Shown here: positions 25,900-35,225 of the stretch, piece after piece | How positions within the stretch are numbered: the stretch's first letter is position 1 | Layout of the letters: each line of letters opens with the position of its first letter | DNA from: Streptomyces sp. NBC_00461 | Lineage (GTDB): Bacteria; Actinomycetota; Actinomycetes; Streptomycetales; Streptomycetaceae | Length of the DNA: 64,000 nucleotides | Assembly (NCBI RefSeq): GCF_036013935.1 | Contig: NZ_CP107902.1 | Coordinates: forward strand, 9,395,001 to 9,459,000 | Direction: 5' to 3' | The notes under the pieces: generated by a model | What the model was told of the DNA's origin: nothing | Database searches by the model: none | Seen by the model: only the letters and a program-made list of their open reading frames with translations | Made by a program: the position numbers and the translations under genes

Positions 25900-26699
25900 G
25901 CGAGCCCACCACCGATCCCACCGAGTTCGCGCAGAGCGTGGAGCCGGACTTCCTGAAGGTCACCGACCTGCACGCCGGGTACGGCCAGGCCCGTGTGCTC
26001 CAGGGCCTCGACTTCTCCGTCGCCCGCGGCGAGGTGTGCGCGATCCTCGGGCCCAACGGCGCGGGCAAGACCACGACGCTGCGGGCACTGTGCGGCATGG
26101 TCCGCGGCCGAGGCTCGATCACCTTGAACGGTACGGAGCTGCTGGGCCGCTCGCCCGAGCAGGCCGCCCGGCTCGGCGTGGCGCATGTGCCCGAGGGCCG
26201 GGGCACGTTCAACGAGCTGAGCGTCGAGGAGAACCTGCGCATCGGCGCCCACCTGCGCACCGGTCTCCTGCGTGGCCGTGCCGAGCGCGCGGCCGTCGCG
26301 GACGACCTGGAACGGATCTACGGCTACTTCCCCAAACTGCGCCAGCGGTCGGGTCAGGCCGCAGGCAGCCTCAGCGGCGGGGAGCAGCAGATGCTCGCCA
26401 TCGGCAGGGCGCTGATGCTGCGGCCCTCGCTGCTGCTCCTGGACGAGCCGTCCCTGGGGCTCGCGCCGCTGGTCACCCGCGAGCTGTTCGAGATCGTCCG
26501 TGCCGTCAACGAGGAGGAACGCACCACCGTGGTCGTCGTCGAGCAGAACGCCCAGCTCGCGCTGGACATCGCGCACCGGGCGCACGTACTGGAGGCCGGC
26601 CGCCTGGTGCTGTCCGGACCGGCTCAGCAGATCCGCGAGGACGGACAGGTCGCCGAGGTGTACCTCGGTGTCTCCGTCAGCGCCCGGAAGACCGGGTGA
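25896..26699 (+). CDS. Branched-chain-amino-acid-type ABC transporter ATPase (LivF-like)
   Basis: This 267-residue ATPase has Walker A GPNGAGKTT, signature LSGGEQQMLAIGRAL, Walker B LLLLDEPSLGLAP and VVVEQNA in the switch region. The phrase SLGLAPLV and the EGRGTF before the signature are hallmarks of LivF-like subunits. A 20-residue N-terminal extension precedes the ATPase core. Its start overlaps the LivG-like stop and its own stop overlaps the permease start (GTGA). Confidence 0.88.
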   Translation: MSEPTTDPTEFAQSVEPDFLKVTDLHAGYGQARVLQGLDFSVARGEVCAILGPNGAGKTTTLRALCGMVRGRGSITLNGTELLGRSPEQAARLGVAHVPEGRGTFNELSVEENLRIGAHLRTGLLRGRAERAAVADDLERIYGYFPKLRQRSGQAAGSLSGGEQQMLAIGRALMLRPSLLLLDEPSLGLAPLVTRELFEIVRAVNEEERTTVVVVEQNAQLALDIAHRAHVLEAGRLVLSGPAQQIREDGQVAEVYLGVSVSARKTG

Positions 26700-27586
26700 G
26701 CGCCGTGACCGAACTTCTCCAGCAAGTGGTGGAAGGACTGGGCTCCGGCGCGGTGTACGCCAGCCTGGCGCTGGCCCTGGTTCTGATCCACCGGTTCACG
26801 GGGATCGTCAACTTCGCGCAGGGCGAGCTGGCCATGCTCTCCACGTACGTCGCCTGGCAGCTGGTGGCGTCCGGGATGCCGTTCTGGCAGGCGCTGCCGG
26901 TCACCCTCGCGGTGTCCTTCGCCGGCGGCATGCTGGTCGAGCGGATCGTCATCCGCCCCGTGCAGGGCGCGCCCGAGCTGACGGTGGTCATCGTCACGGT
27001 CGGCCTGTTCATCTTCGTCAACGCGCTGGCCGGCCTGATCTGGTCGTTCACCGTGAAGGACTTCCCGCAGCCCTTCCCCGACGGCGGGCTCGACCTGGCC
27101 GGGGTGCGGGTCGACTGGTCGACGCTCGGGATCATCGGCGTGGTGGCCGTCGTGATGGGCCTGCTGTATCTGCTGTTCCAGCACACTTCCGTCGGCCTGG
27201 TGATGCGGGCGGTCGCCTGCAACCCGGCCTCCGCCCGGCTGTCGGGCATCCCGGTGGGCCGAGTGCTGATGCTCGGCTGGGGGCTGGCCGCGACGGTCGG
27301 CGCCGTGTCGGGCGTGCTCGTCGCCCCGCTGCTGTTCCTGGAGCCCAACATGATGGGCGGAGTGCTGATCTACGCGTTCGCCGCGGCCACCCTCGGGGGC
27401 TTCGACAGCCCCCTGGGTGCGGTCGTCGGCGGCCTGTTCGTGGGCGTCGCCGAGACGCTGACCGGGGCGTACATCGATGTGATCGGCGCCGACCTGAAGG
27501 TGGGCGTTCCCCTGGTGATCATCCTGGCGGTGCTGCTGGTACGACCCCAGGGCCTCTTCGGACGGGCGGCGGTGGAACGCGCATGA
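26696..27586 (+). CDS. ABC transporter permease (LivH-like)
   Basis: This 296-residue integral membrane protein has about eight hydrophobic helices. GLGSGAVYASLALALVLIH followed by GIVNFAQGE near the N-terminus is the LivH signature. SGIPVGRVLMLGW and GFDSPLGAVVGG are conserved cytoplasmic/coupling segments. GTG at 26696 overlaps the preceding stop with GGAAG upstream. It forms the translocation pore with the LivM-like subunit encoded next. Confidence 0.88.
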   Translation: MSAVTELLQQVVEGLGSGAVYASLALALVLIHRFTGIVNFAQGELAMLSTYVAWQLVASGMPFWQALPVTLAVSFAGGMLVERIVIRPVQGAPELTVVIVTVGLFIFVNALAGLIWSFTVKDFPQPFPDGGLDLAGVRVDWSTLGIIGVVAVVMGLLYLLFQHTSVGLVMRAVACNPASARLSGIPVGRVLMLGWGLAATVGAVSGVLVAPLLFLEPNMMGGVLIYAFAAATLGGFDSPLGAVVGGLFVGVAETLTGAYIDVIGADLKVGVPLVIILAVLLVRPQGLFGRAAVERA

Positions 27587-28749
27587 GCACGATCATCGCC
27601 ACACCCGGCACGGACCGCGCACGGCGCCTGCGCGCCGCGCTCACCGTGCTGCTCGCGGCGGCGGTCGCCGTCGGCGCACCGTTCTACTTCGCCCCCTTCC
27701 AGGTCTTCCAGCTGACCATGGTGCTGTTGTACGCCGTGGCGCTGGCCGGTCTGAACCTACTGGTCGGCTTCGGCGGGCAGATCTCGCTCGGGCACGGCGC
27801 GTTCTTCGCGGCGGGTGCCTACACGGCGGCGGTGATGCTCGACCGGTACGACACCGGACACCTGGCCACGCTGCCGGTCGCAGCCGCCGGATGCTTCCTG
27901 CTGGGCCTCGGGTTCGGAGTGCCCGCGCTGCGGCTGCGCGGGCTGTACCTGGCCCTGGTCACCCTCTCGTTCGCGGTGTTCCTGCCGCCCCTGCTCAAGC
28001 GGCTGGAACCGCTGACGGGCGGCTCCATGGGCCTGACCGTGGACAAGCTGCAGCCGCCCGCGTGGAGCGGGCTGGCCGAGGACCAGTGGATGTACTTCGT
28101 CGTCCTCGGCGTCACCGCGGTGGCCCTGCTGCTCGCCCGCAACCTGCTGCGCTCCCGGGTCGGCAGGGCACTGCTCGCCGCGCGGGACAACGAGAGCGCC
28201 GCCGAGGTCATGGGCGTACGGCTGTCGCTGCACAAGACCCTCGCCTTCGCATGGAGCGCGATGTTCGCGGGTGTCGCCGGGTGTCTGTACACCTGGGTGA
28301 TCGGCTTCGTCTCGCCCGACTCCTTCAACTTCGTTCTGTCCATCACGCTGCTGGCCGGCCTGGTGGTCGGGGGGCTCGCCTCGCTGTACGGGCCCCTGCT
28401 GGGGGCGGCGTTCGTGATGTACGTGCCGAGCGTCTCCCAGGACCTCAGCGAGGCGGCACCGGGAGTGGTGTTCGGCCTGCTGATCATCGTGCTGATGTTC
28501 GTGGCCCCGACGGGACTGGCCGGTCTGCCGGGCCGTGTCCGGGCCGGTGTCACCCGTCGCCCGCCCCGCACCACCGACGCCCTCGACCGGACGCCCGAGG
28601 CCGTATCCGTGCCCGAGGCAGAACCCGCGCCCGACGCAGAGCCGAAGTCCCAGGCCGCATCCGGCCCCTCCGCGCCCCACGCCGCCGCGGACCCCGCAGT
28701 TGTCGACGCCGAACCCGTGGGCGCACCGCCCCGCACGGAAAAGGAATGA
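27583..28749 (+). CDS. ABC transporter permease (LivM-like)
   Basis: This 388-residue permease has LNLLVGFGGQISLGHGAFF early on, a LivM hallmark, and about ten membrane helices. The last 80 residues are a cytoplasmic Pro/Ala/Glu-rich tail (after GLAGLPGRVRAG) unlike the rest, a low-complexity extension seen in some actinobacterial permeases. ATG overlaps the LivH stop. It completes the pore with the previous gene product. Confidence 0.88.
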   Translation: MSTIIATPGTDRARRLRAALTVLLAAAVAVGAPFYFAPFQVFQLTMVLLYAVALAGLNLLVGFGGQISLGHGAFFAAGAYTAAVMLDRYDTGHLATLPVAAAGCFLLGLGFGVPALRLRGLYLALVTLSFAVFLPPLLKRLEPLTGGSMGLTVDKLQPPAWSGLAEDQWMYFVVLGVTAVALLLARNLLRSRVGRALLAARDNESAAEVMGVRLSLHKTLAFAWSAMFAGVAGCLYTWVIGFVSPDSFNFVLSITLLAGLVVGGLASLYGPLLGAAFVMYVPSVSQDLSEAAPGVVFGLLIIVLMFVAPTGLAGLPGRVRAGVTRRPPRTTDALDRTPEAVSVPEAEPAPDAEPKSQAASGPSAPHAAADPAVVDAEPVGAPPRTEKE

Positions 28750-28754
28750 ATCAC

Positions 28755-30032
28755 ATGCGCAAGACCACTGCTCTGCAGGCAGCCGCTGCCGCTGCCGCCG
28801 CCCTGCTCACCGCGACCGCGTGCGCCAGCCAGCGAGGCGAGGACGACCAGGGCACCGCCGCCGACGGTGCCTGCAAGGGCCAGCAGACCACCGGCATCAC
28901 CGACACGACCATCAAGCTGGGCGGGATCTACCCGCTGTCGGGACCGGCCTCCGCGTACGGCACGATCAGCAAGGGCGTGGCCGCCTACTTCAAGTACGTC
29001 AACGCCCAGGGCGGCATAGACGGCCGCAAGATCGAGTTCGTCGTCCGCGACGACGGCTACCAGCCTCCCAAGGCGGTCGAGGAGGCCCGCAGACTGGTCG
29101 AGCAGGAGAAGGTCTTCGCCGTGTTCCAGACACTGGGCACCCCGTCGACGGCAGCCGTGTGGGACTACCTCAACAAGCAGAAGGTGCCGCAGCCCTTCGT
29201 CGCGACGGGCGCCTCCGTCTGGGGCACGGACGACAAGCACCCCTGGACCATCGGGTGGCAGCCCAACTACGTGGCCGAGGCACGGGTGTACGCCAAGTAC
29301 CTCAAGGACGCTAAGCCGAAGGCCAAGGTCGCAGTCCTCTACCAGAACGACGACTTCGGCAAGGACCTGCTCGGCGGATTCCAGAAGGCCGTCGCCGGCA
29401 GCGGCATCAAGGTGGTCGCCAAGGAGAGCTACGAGGTCACCGCCCCCTCCGTCTCCGCACAGATGACCAACCTCGCCCGCTCCAAGGCGGACGTACTGCT
29501 CAACATCACCACGCCCAAGTTCGGCAGCCAGGCCCTCGCCGCCGATGCCAAGAACACCAAGTGGAACCCGCTGCACATCGTGAACAACGTGGCCTCGTCC
29601 GCCGCCGTGCTCCAGCCCGTCGGGTTCAAGAACGTTCAGGGCGTGGTCTCGGCGACCTACTTCAAGGACCCTGCCGACCCGCAGTGGGCGAACGACCCCG
29701 AGATGAAGACGTACACGAACGCCATGCACAAGTACGCCCCCGACGCCGACCCGGCCAACCAGTTCAACGCCTACGGCTGGGCCGCCGCATCCAGCCTGCA
29801 CCAGGCCCTGGACGCGATGAAGTGCCCGACCAGGGAGGGGCTGCGGGACGCGGTGCGCAACCTCAAGGAGGTGAAGGTGAACATGCTGCTGCCCGGAGTC
29901 ACCCTGTCCACGGGCCACGGCGACGCCTTCCCGATCGAGACGATGCAGCTGATGCGGTTCAAGGGCGAGCGGTGGCAGCTGTTCGGCAAGCCGGTCGACA
30001 CCCGCGAGGAGTTCGGCCCACTGGCGAAGTGA
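28755..30032 (+). CDS. Extracellular Leu/Ile/Val-type substrate-binding lipoprotein
   Basis: This 425-residue protein starts with a lipoprotein signal (Ala-rich helix, ATAC followed by ASQRG). The mature part is a two-lobed periplasmic-binding fold: IKLGGIYPLSGPASAYGTIS, then EKVFAVFQTLGTPSTAAVW, then VAVLYQNDDFGKDLLGG. These match the Peripla_BP_6 family used for amino acids, aromatic acids and related compounds. It captures the substrate for the LivGFHM-like transporter. ATG at 28755 fits the AAAGGA site; ATG at 28746 overlaps the previous stop and would add three residues. Confidence 0.88.
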   Translation: MRKTTALQAAAAAAAALLTATACASQRGEDDQGTAADGACKGQQTTGITDTTIKLGGIYPLSGPASAYGTISKGVAAYFKYVNAQGGIDGRKIEFVVRDDGYQPPKAVEEARRLVEQEKVFAVFQTLGTPSTAAVWDYLNKQKVPQPFVATGASVWGTDDKHPWTIGWQPNYVAEARVYAKYLKDAKPKAKVAVLYQNDDFGKDLLGGFQKAVAGSGIKVVAKESYEVTAPSVSAQMTNLARSKADVLLNITTPKFGSQALAADAKNTKWNPLHIVNNVASSAAVLQPVGFKNVQGVVSATYFKDPADPQWANDPEMKTYTNAMHKYAPDADPANQFNAYGWAAASSLHQALDAMKCPTREGLRDAVRNLKEVKVNMLLPGVTLSTGHGDAFPIETMQLMRFKGERWQLFGKPVDTREEFGPLAK

Positions 30033-30090
30033 GCCGGCGGGGGCGGTCCCGGTCGATGCCCTGACCCCTGGGGACCGTCCCCGCCCTGTC

Positions 30091-30122
30091 ACCGGCACCC
30101 GGAGCATTGCGCGGGTGCCGGT
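30091..30122 (+). terminator. Hairpin after the transporter operon
   Basis: ACCGGCACCCG, a ten-base loop, then CGGGTGCCGGT: a perfect 11-bp stem 60 bases after the binding-protein stop. It is the probable terminator of the five-gene transporter operon. Confidence 0.65.
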
Positions 30123-30677
30123 ACACCGACGACCGGAGGCTTGCCTGGCCCATCGGGGGACGTCTCCACCAGGCGGTTCCCCGCCCGGGATCACTCGACG
30201 TGGCACACCGTGCGCGCGTCGGCTCCCTTGCGGCCCGGAGGTGCGCTGAGCGGCTGTACGCCGCGCGCACGCCCACGGTCACCGACCGTCGTGATCACGG
30301 GACGAGGACATCTGTCCCGCCCGGCCGGCGGGACGCGCTGGGCCGGCAGCGTGCATCCTCGGGGGTCACGGGGCACCGCACAGCATCCGGTGGAGGTGGT
30401 CGCTGCCCAGCCGGCGCGGAGGAGCCACACCGCGAGCGGTGTCCGCCGCGTCCGGGCCATCGCGCGCTGAGCGCCACGCGAGTCTCAATGGGCCAGAAGG
30501 CCTGCCGTCGGCCCACCCATGCCCGCCACACTGTGCCCCACGGCGAGCGAGGCCGCGGCCCCACCGGGTTCAATAGGCTTACTGGCATCTGCAGGTCGGC
30601 GTTGCATGGTGGAACGCTCGGCCACCGCAGATCAGCGGCGACCGAGGACAAGGTGGTGTCCAGCGGTGGAGAAGCGG
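30123..30677. other. Non-coding stretch before the SpoIIE-type phosphatase gene
   Basis: About 550 bases without a gene I can support. The frames here are GC-biased with no family resemblance and no good ribosome site until GGAG at 30667-30670, which serves the phosphatase gene. The promoter for that gene must lie here, but no clear -35/-10 pair is visible. Confidence 0.5.
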
Positions 30678-33098
30678 ATGACGGAGCTCAGCGGAAGCCA
30701 CGACGATCCGTTCGCCCTGCACCTCGCCGCTTTGGCGGTGCTCGACGACCGGGGAACCGTGATCGGATGGAACCGGCGGGCTCAGGAACTGCTCGGCTAT
30801 CCGGACACAGCCGTGATCGGTCGTCCGGCGTCCGAGATCCTTGTCGATCCCCGCGATCTGCCGACTGCCAGGGAGGCCGCGGCGAGCTGCAGGAGAGCCG
30901 GCGGCTGGGCCGGGATGCTCACGGTGCGGCACCGCAACGGGCGGCTCGTGGAGATGGGGCTCAGGGCCGATGCGCTCGCACGCGACGGCCGGGTCCGCGA
31001 GTGGGTTCTTGCCGGGGCACTCGAGGCTGACGTCCTGGAGTGGCAAAGGGACCGCGCGGTCCTCGACGGGTTGTACCGCCGCTGCCCGATCGGCCTGGTC
31101 ATCCACGGCCCCGACCTGAGGATTCTCCGGGTCAACCGGGCCATCGAACGCTTCAGCGGCGTCCCGGCAGCGGACTTTCGGGGGCTGCCCACCGGCTGTT
31201 TCCTCCTCCCCGATGACGCACGCAGGGCCGTGGACCGGGTGCGCCAGGTGATCGACACCGGAAGGCCATCGGTCTACTCAGAGCAGTTCGTCCGTCTGGA
31301 GCAGGACCCTGCGCGAGAGCGGGTGGCGATGGTCTCGTCCTTCCCGATGGAGGATCCTTCCGGTCGCATTCTGGGTGTGGCCGAGATGATCGAGGACATC
31401 ACCGAACGCCATCGGGCCCAGCGCCGGCTCGCGCTTCTCGACCAGGCCGGCAGCCGTATCGGAACCACCCTTGACGTGGCGGAGACCGCCCGGGAACTCG
31501 CCGAGGTGATGGTGCCTCACCTCGCCGACCATGCGTCAGTGGACCTGCTTCAGCCCGTGACGCGCGGTGAGGAACTGGCGGGGACCTTGACCGGGCCGGT
31601 GGTACGAGTGGGAGTCAGCGGTGTCGGTGCCCAGCAGGCCGGCCCGTCCCACCCGCAGGGCGAGCCGGTGGAGTTCGCGCCGGACACCCCCCAGGCCAGA
31701 TGCCTCGCTGAAGGGCGACCCGTCCTGGAACCGGTTCTCCCGCCCGACTGGTTCTCGACGCGAGGCCACCAGGGGGCCCACGCTCCGGACCTGGGCGCCC
31801 ACTCGCTGATCGTGGTACCCCTGGCCGCACGTGGCCTGGTGCTGGGCGTGATGACCCTGTGGCGTTCGCGCCGTCCCGATCCCTTCGAGGCGGACGATCT
31901 CACCCTCGCCCAGGAACTCGCCGCGCGCGCCGCTGTCGCCATCGACAACGCCCGGCGCTTCACCCAGCAGCAGCAGACCGCGTTCACCTTGCAGAGCAGC
32001 CTTCTGCCCCGGGCGGTTCCGGACCAGTCGGCCGTCGAGGTGGCCCTGCGCTACCTGCCGGCCAGCGCGGCTCCGGGCCTGGGCGGTGACTGGTTCGACG
32101 TCATTCCCCTGTCCGGGGCCCGGGTCGCCCTCGTCGTCGGCGACGTGGTCGGACGCGGCATCCACGCCGCCGCCACCATGGGCCGGTTGCGGACCGCCGT
32201 GCACACGCTCGCCAGCCTCGACCTGGAACCGGACGAGGTCCTCTCCCGCCTGGACGACCTGGTCATCCTGCTGGCGGCGGAACAGGAAGCAGCCGGTGAA
32301 CGGCCCGTGGGCGAGCAGGTCGTCGGTGCCACCTGCCTGTACGCCGTGTACGACCCGGTCTCCGGGCGGTGCTCCGTCGCCCGCGCCGGCCACCCGCCGC
32401 CGGTGGTGACCGCTCCGGACGGACACGTGACTCTGCTGGACCTGCCCGCCGGCCCACCGCTCGGCCTGGGCGGCCTGCCGTTCGAGGCCCGGGACGTCGA
32501 ACTGGCCGAGGGAAGCCTGCTGTGCCTGTACACCAACGGACTCATCGGCGAACGCAACATCGATGCCGACGTCGGCCTGACCAAGCTGTGCGACGCGCTC
32601 GCCCGCCCCGCGGACGCGCTGGAACTGACATGCCAAGCGGTGGTCGACTCGCTTGTGCCGTCGAGCCCCAGCGACGATGTCGCATTGCTGGTCGCCCGCA
32701 CCCGCATGCTGCCACCGGACAATGTCGCCTCCTGGCATTTGCCGCTGGAGCCTGCCGGCGCCGCCCGGGCCCGGGCACTGACCTCGGCCAAGTTGAGCGA
32801 ATGGGGCCTGGAGCACTTGGCGTTCACGACCGAGTTGATCGCCAGCGAACTGGCCACCAACGTCTACCGGTACGCCAGCGGTCCTGCGACTCTGCGGCTG
32901 ATCCGTGAACGGCGTCTGGTGTGCGAGGTCAGCGACACCAGCCATACCTCACCCCACCTGCGCCGCGCCCGTACCACAGACGAGGGCGGGCGCGGCCTGT
33001 TTCTAGTGGCCCAGATGGCCGAACGCTGGGGTACCCGTTACACCCGCGAGGGCAAGACCGTGTGGACCGAACAACCACTGGCCGGCACGTTCACCTGA
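30678..33098 (+). CDS. PAS-PAS-GAF-SpoIIE phosphatase-ATPase sensor protein
   Basis: This 806-residue multidomain protein is common in streptomycetes. Two PAS domains (about residues 10-115 and 125-245, the second ending FPMEDPSGRILGVAEMIEDITE) are followed by a GAF domain (to about 425). Next is a PPM/SpoIIE phosphatase (GGDWFDVIPL, LVVGDVVGRGIHAA, PSDDVALLV), then an RsbW-like ATPase (ELIASELATNVYRY, GGRGLFLVAQMAERWG). Such proteins dephosphorylate anti-anti-sigma factors and may phosphorylate them too. The usual phosphatase motif YTDG reads YTNG here (LYTNGLIGE), replacing a metal-binding Asp. ATG has GGAG seven bases upstream. Confidence 0.85.
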   Translation: MTELSGSHDDPFALHLAALAVLDDRGTVIGWNRRAQELLGYPDTAVIGRPASEILVDPRDLPTAREAAASCRRAGGWAGMLTVRHRNGRLVEMGLRADALARDGRVREWVLAGALEADVLEWQRDRAVLDGLYRRCPIGLVIHGPDLRILRVNRAIERFSGVPAADFRGLPTGCFLLPDDARRAVDRVRQVIDTGRPSVYSEQFVRLEQDPARERVAMVSSFPMEDPSGRILGVAEMIEDITERHRAQRRLALLDQAGSRIGTTLDVAETARELAEVMVPHLADHASVDLLQPVTRGEELAGTLTGPVVRVGVSGVGAQQAGPSHPQGEPVEFAPDTPQARCLAEGRPVLEPVLPPDWFSTRGHQGAHAPDLGAHSLIVVPLAARGLVLGVMTLWRSRRPDPFEADDLTLAQELAARAAVAIDNARRFTQQQQTAFTLQSSLLPRAVPDQSAVEVALRYLPASAAPGLGGDWFDVIPLSGARVALVVGDVVGRGIHAAATMGRLRTAVHTLASLDLEPDEVLSRLDDLVILLAAEQEAAGERPVGEQVVGATCLYAVYDPVSGRCSVARAGHPPPVVTAPDGHVTLLDLPAGPPLGLGGLPFEARDVELAEGSLLCLYTNGLIGERNIDADVGLTKLCDALARPADALELTCQAVVDSLVPSSPSDDVALLVARTRMLPPDNVASWHLPLEPAGAARARALTSAKLSEWGLEHLAFTTELIASELATNVYRYASGPATLRLIRERRLVCEVSDTSHTSPHLRRARTTDEGGRGLFLVAQMAERWGTRYTREGKTVWTEQPLAGTFT

Positions 33099-33171
33099 CC
33101 GGGCCGCCGGCCGCGCCGGACCACCGCGGCGGCACCGAGGCCGCTAGCGCAGCCCGCCCACGCCGTCGTGG

Positions 33172-33465
33172 TCATTCGGCTGCGGCGAGCAGTCGTGCCT
33201 CGCTCTCCTCGTACAGCCGCCGGTTCTCCAGGCTGTTTGCGGCCTGGCGCCGGTGGTCCAGAGAGTTGCCCAGCCAGCCCGCCAGGTAGCCGAACGGGAC
33301 GGAGACCAGTCCAGTGGATTGCATGGGGAACAGGTCGAAGTCGGCGTTCGGGAAGAGGGCGGACGGCGTGCCCGAAACGGCCTTGGAGAAGATCATCAGA
33401 AGCAGCGCGCAGGCCGCGCCGCCGTAGAGGGAAGCGAGCAGGCCGACTGGGAGCGCTGTTCTGGG
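33172..33465 (-). pseudogene. C-terminal remnant of a sodium:solute (acetate-type) symporter
   Basis: The reverse-strand reading frame ending at this stop contains SLYGGAACALLLMIFSKAV followed by SALFPNADFDLFPMQSTG and a final membrane segment (VPFGYLAGWLG), the C-terminus of SSS-family acetate/cation symporters. It is followed by a cytoplasmic tail (ENRRLYEESEARLLAAAE). Everything upstream (more than 400 residues) is missing. The homology ends exactly where the forward MDR remnant begins, so both genes were broken at one junction near 33465. Confidence 0.75.
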
Positions 33466-34389
33466 CCCGTCGAGGAGCCGGGCCCCGGCCGGTTCGCGGG
33501 CCGCACGCGGGTCCTCTCCCTTGACCCTGCCATGCGGGGCTGGCTGGACGACCGTCCCTCCTACCTGCCGCCGGTGGGTATCGGTGAGGTGATGCGCGCC
33601 GGATCGGTCGTCGAGGTCACCGCCTCCAACCACCCCGACTTCCAGCCGGGTGATCACGTGGTCGGCACCTTCGGCGTCCAGGAGTACGTGGTCTCCGACG
33701 GCAGGGGCGCCATGAAGATCGACACCTCCCTCGCCCCGCCCTCGACGTATCTGGGCGCACTGGGCATGCCCGGCATGACCGCCTACTTCGGCCTGCTGGA
33801 CGTCGGGGCGCTGAAGGACGGCGAGACCGTCGTGGTGTCGGGGGCGGCCGGAGCGGTCGGCACCATCGTGGGCCAGATCGCGAAAGCCAAGGGCTGTCGG
33901 GTGGTGGGCATCGCAGGAGGACCGGAGAAGTGCGCGTTGCTCACCGACGAACTGGGATTCGACGCGGCGATCGACTACCGCGCCGAGGACGTCAGGAAAG
34001 CGCTGCGCCGGCAGGCCCCCGACGGAATCGACGTCTACTTCGACAACGTGGGAGGAGAAATCCTCGACGCCGCCCTGACCCGGCTGGCGATGCATGCGCG
34101 GGTCGTGGTGTGCGGTGCGATCAGCCAGTACAACAACGCCAGTCCGGTCAAGGGACCCTCCAACTACCTCTCCCTGCTGGTGCGCCGCGCCCGTATGGAG
34201 GGCTTCGTCGTCTTCGACTACGCCAAGCGCTACGCGGAGGCTGCGCAGGACATCTCGGCCTGGATCGGTGCCGGCCGCATCAGGGTCAAGGAACATGTGG
34301 TGAGGGGCAGCGTGGACGACTTCCCCGAGACGTTGCAGATGCTCTTCCGCGGAGAGAACGTCGGCAAGCTCGTCCTGGAGCTTGAATGA
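33466..34389 (+). pseudogene. 5'-truncated MDR-family oxidoreductase gene
   Basis: The forward frame reads EEPGPGRFAGRTRVLSLDPA, then a complete MDR body including SGAAGAVGTIVGQIAKAKG and VYFDNVGGE. It ends normally at FRGENVGKLVLELE. The family's first 30 or so residues are missing, and no start with a ribosome site is visible upstream. It is paralogous to the intact gene at 2527-3558. If translation begins at an internal ATG (near MRGWLDD) the product would lack its first beta-strand, so inactivity is likely. Confidence 0.75.
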
Positions 34390-35225
34390 CCGCACTCGTG
34401 AGCGGGGGCGCCGCCCACGCGTGACAGCCGGACGGCGCCGCGCTCCGGTGTTGACGGATCGTCACGGGCTGCGGCATCCGGCGGTGCTGGTTCTTCCGGG
34501 GCGGCCGCGGCCGCCCGGCCGTGCAGGTCAGCCATGTCGCCGCGTGCAGCGCGGTCCGCGACGGAGCCGTCCAGCGCGGTGCGCCGAGCCGGACGTCGAA
34601 GACGGTCATCCCGTGCTCAGTCGGGCGGCCGGCGGCCGTCCTGGTGGAACATCCACCTTGCTCGCGGCCGAGGAGAGCAGTGCCGGCCGGGCGAGGCCGC
34701 GACCCTGGCTCACCTGCGGAGCGGAGGGCTCCTCGTCGAGTGCGGTGGCCGCTATCGTGCGCTGACGAGCCAGGTCGACGTGATGAGAGGTCCTGGCCAC
34801 CAGTTCCTGCAGTCGAATATCTCTCTGTCGGCGAAGGGGTGGTCCGTCCGCCGCCAGACCTCCGCCGCGCCCAGGACGACGGGCGGCGCGCTGTCCAGGA
34901 GCGGCGGTATGCATGCCACACTCGCCGACCGGTCACCGTGCACCAGGGGACGGATCACTCGTGGGCTGCCGAGTAGCCCCTCGATCGCCTCCCGGTCGGG
35001 TATGACGATGGGCTGCGGGGCATCGTCCAGCTGTACCGCCCGTGCCGGCAGGCGACTCGCGTCGCCGGGAAGATCGTCGATCGGGTCAGCCGCGCCTGCG
35101 CGGTGATTCCCTCGCCCTTCCACACGGCGAAGTCGAGGTCGGTGGCGACCGCGTCTCCCCGGGCCGGCAGAGACTGGGCCAGCGCCTGCGCGGTCTCGCC
35201 GATTGCCCTGTTGCCCGACGAGGCG
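34390..35225. other. 836-base stretch with decayed coding sequence
   Basis: No intact gene is apparent. On the reverse strand, coding-like segments such as GNRAIGETAQALAQSLPARG and LPGDASRLPARAVQLDD occur in different frames, as expected of a frameshifted remnant. I cannot name the family. The region joins the truncated MDR gene to the TetR gene and is probably part of the same rearranged scar. Confidence 0.4.

Noticed and set aside
30191..30660. Several small frames before the SpoIIE-type gene
   Set aside because: All are Arg/Pro-rich shadows without start context or conserved motifs.
30606..30677. An earlier ATG (30606) as start of the PAS-SpoIIE gene
   Set aside because: No ribosome site and a basic, low-complexity leader; the ATG at 30678 has GGAG at ideal spacing.
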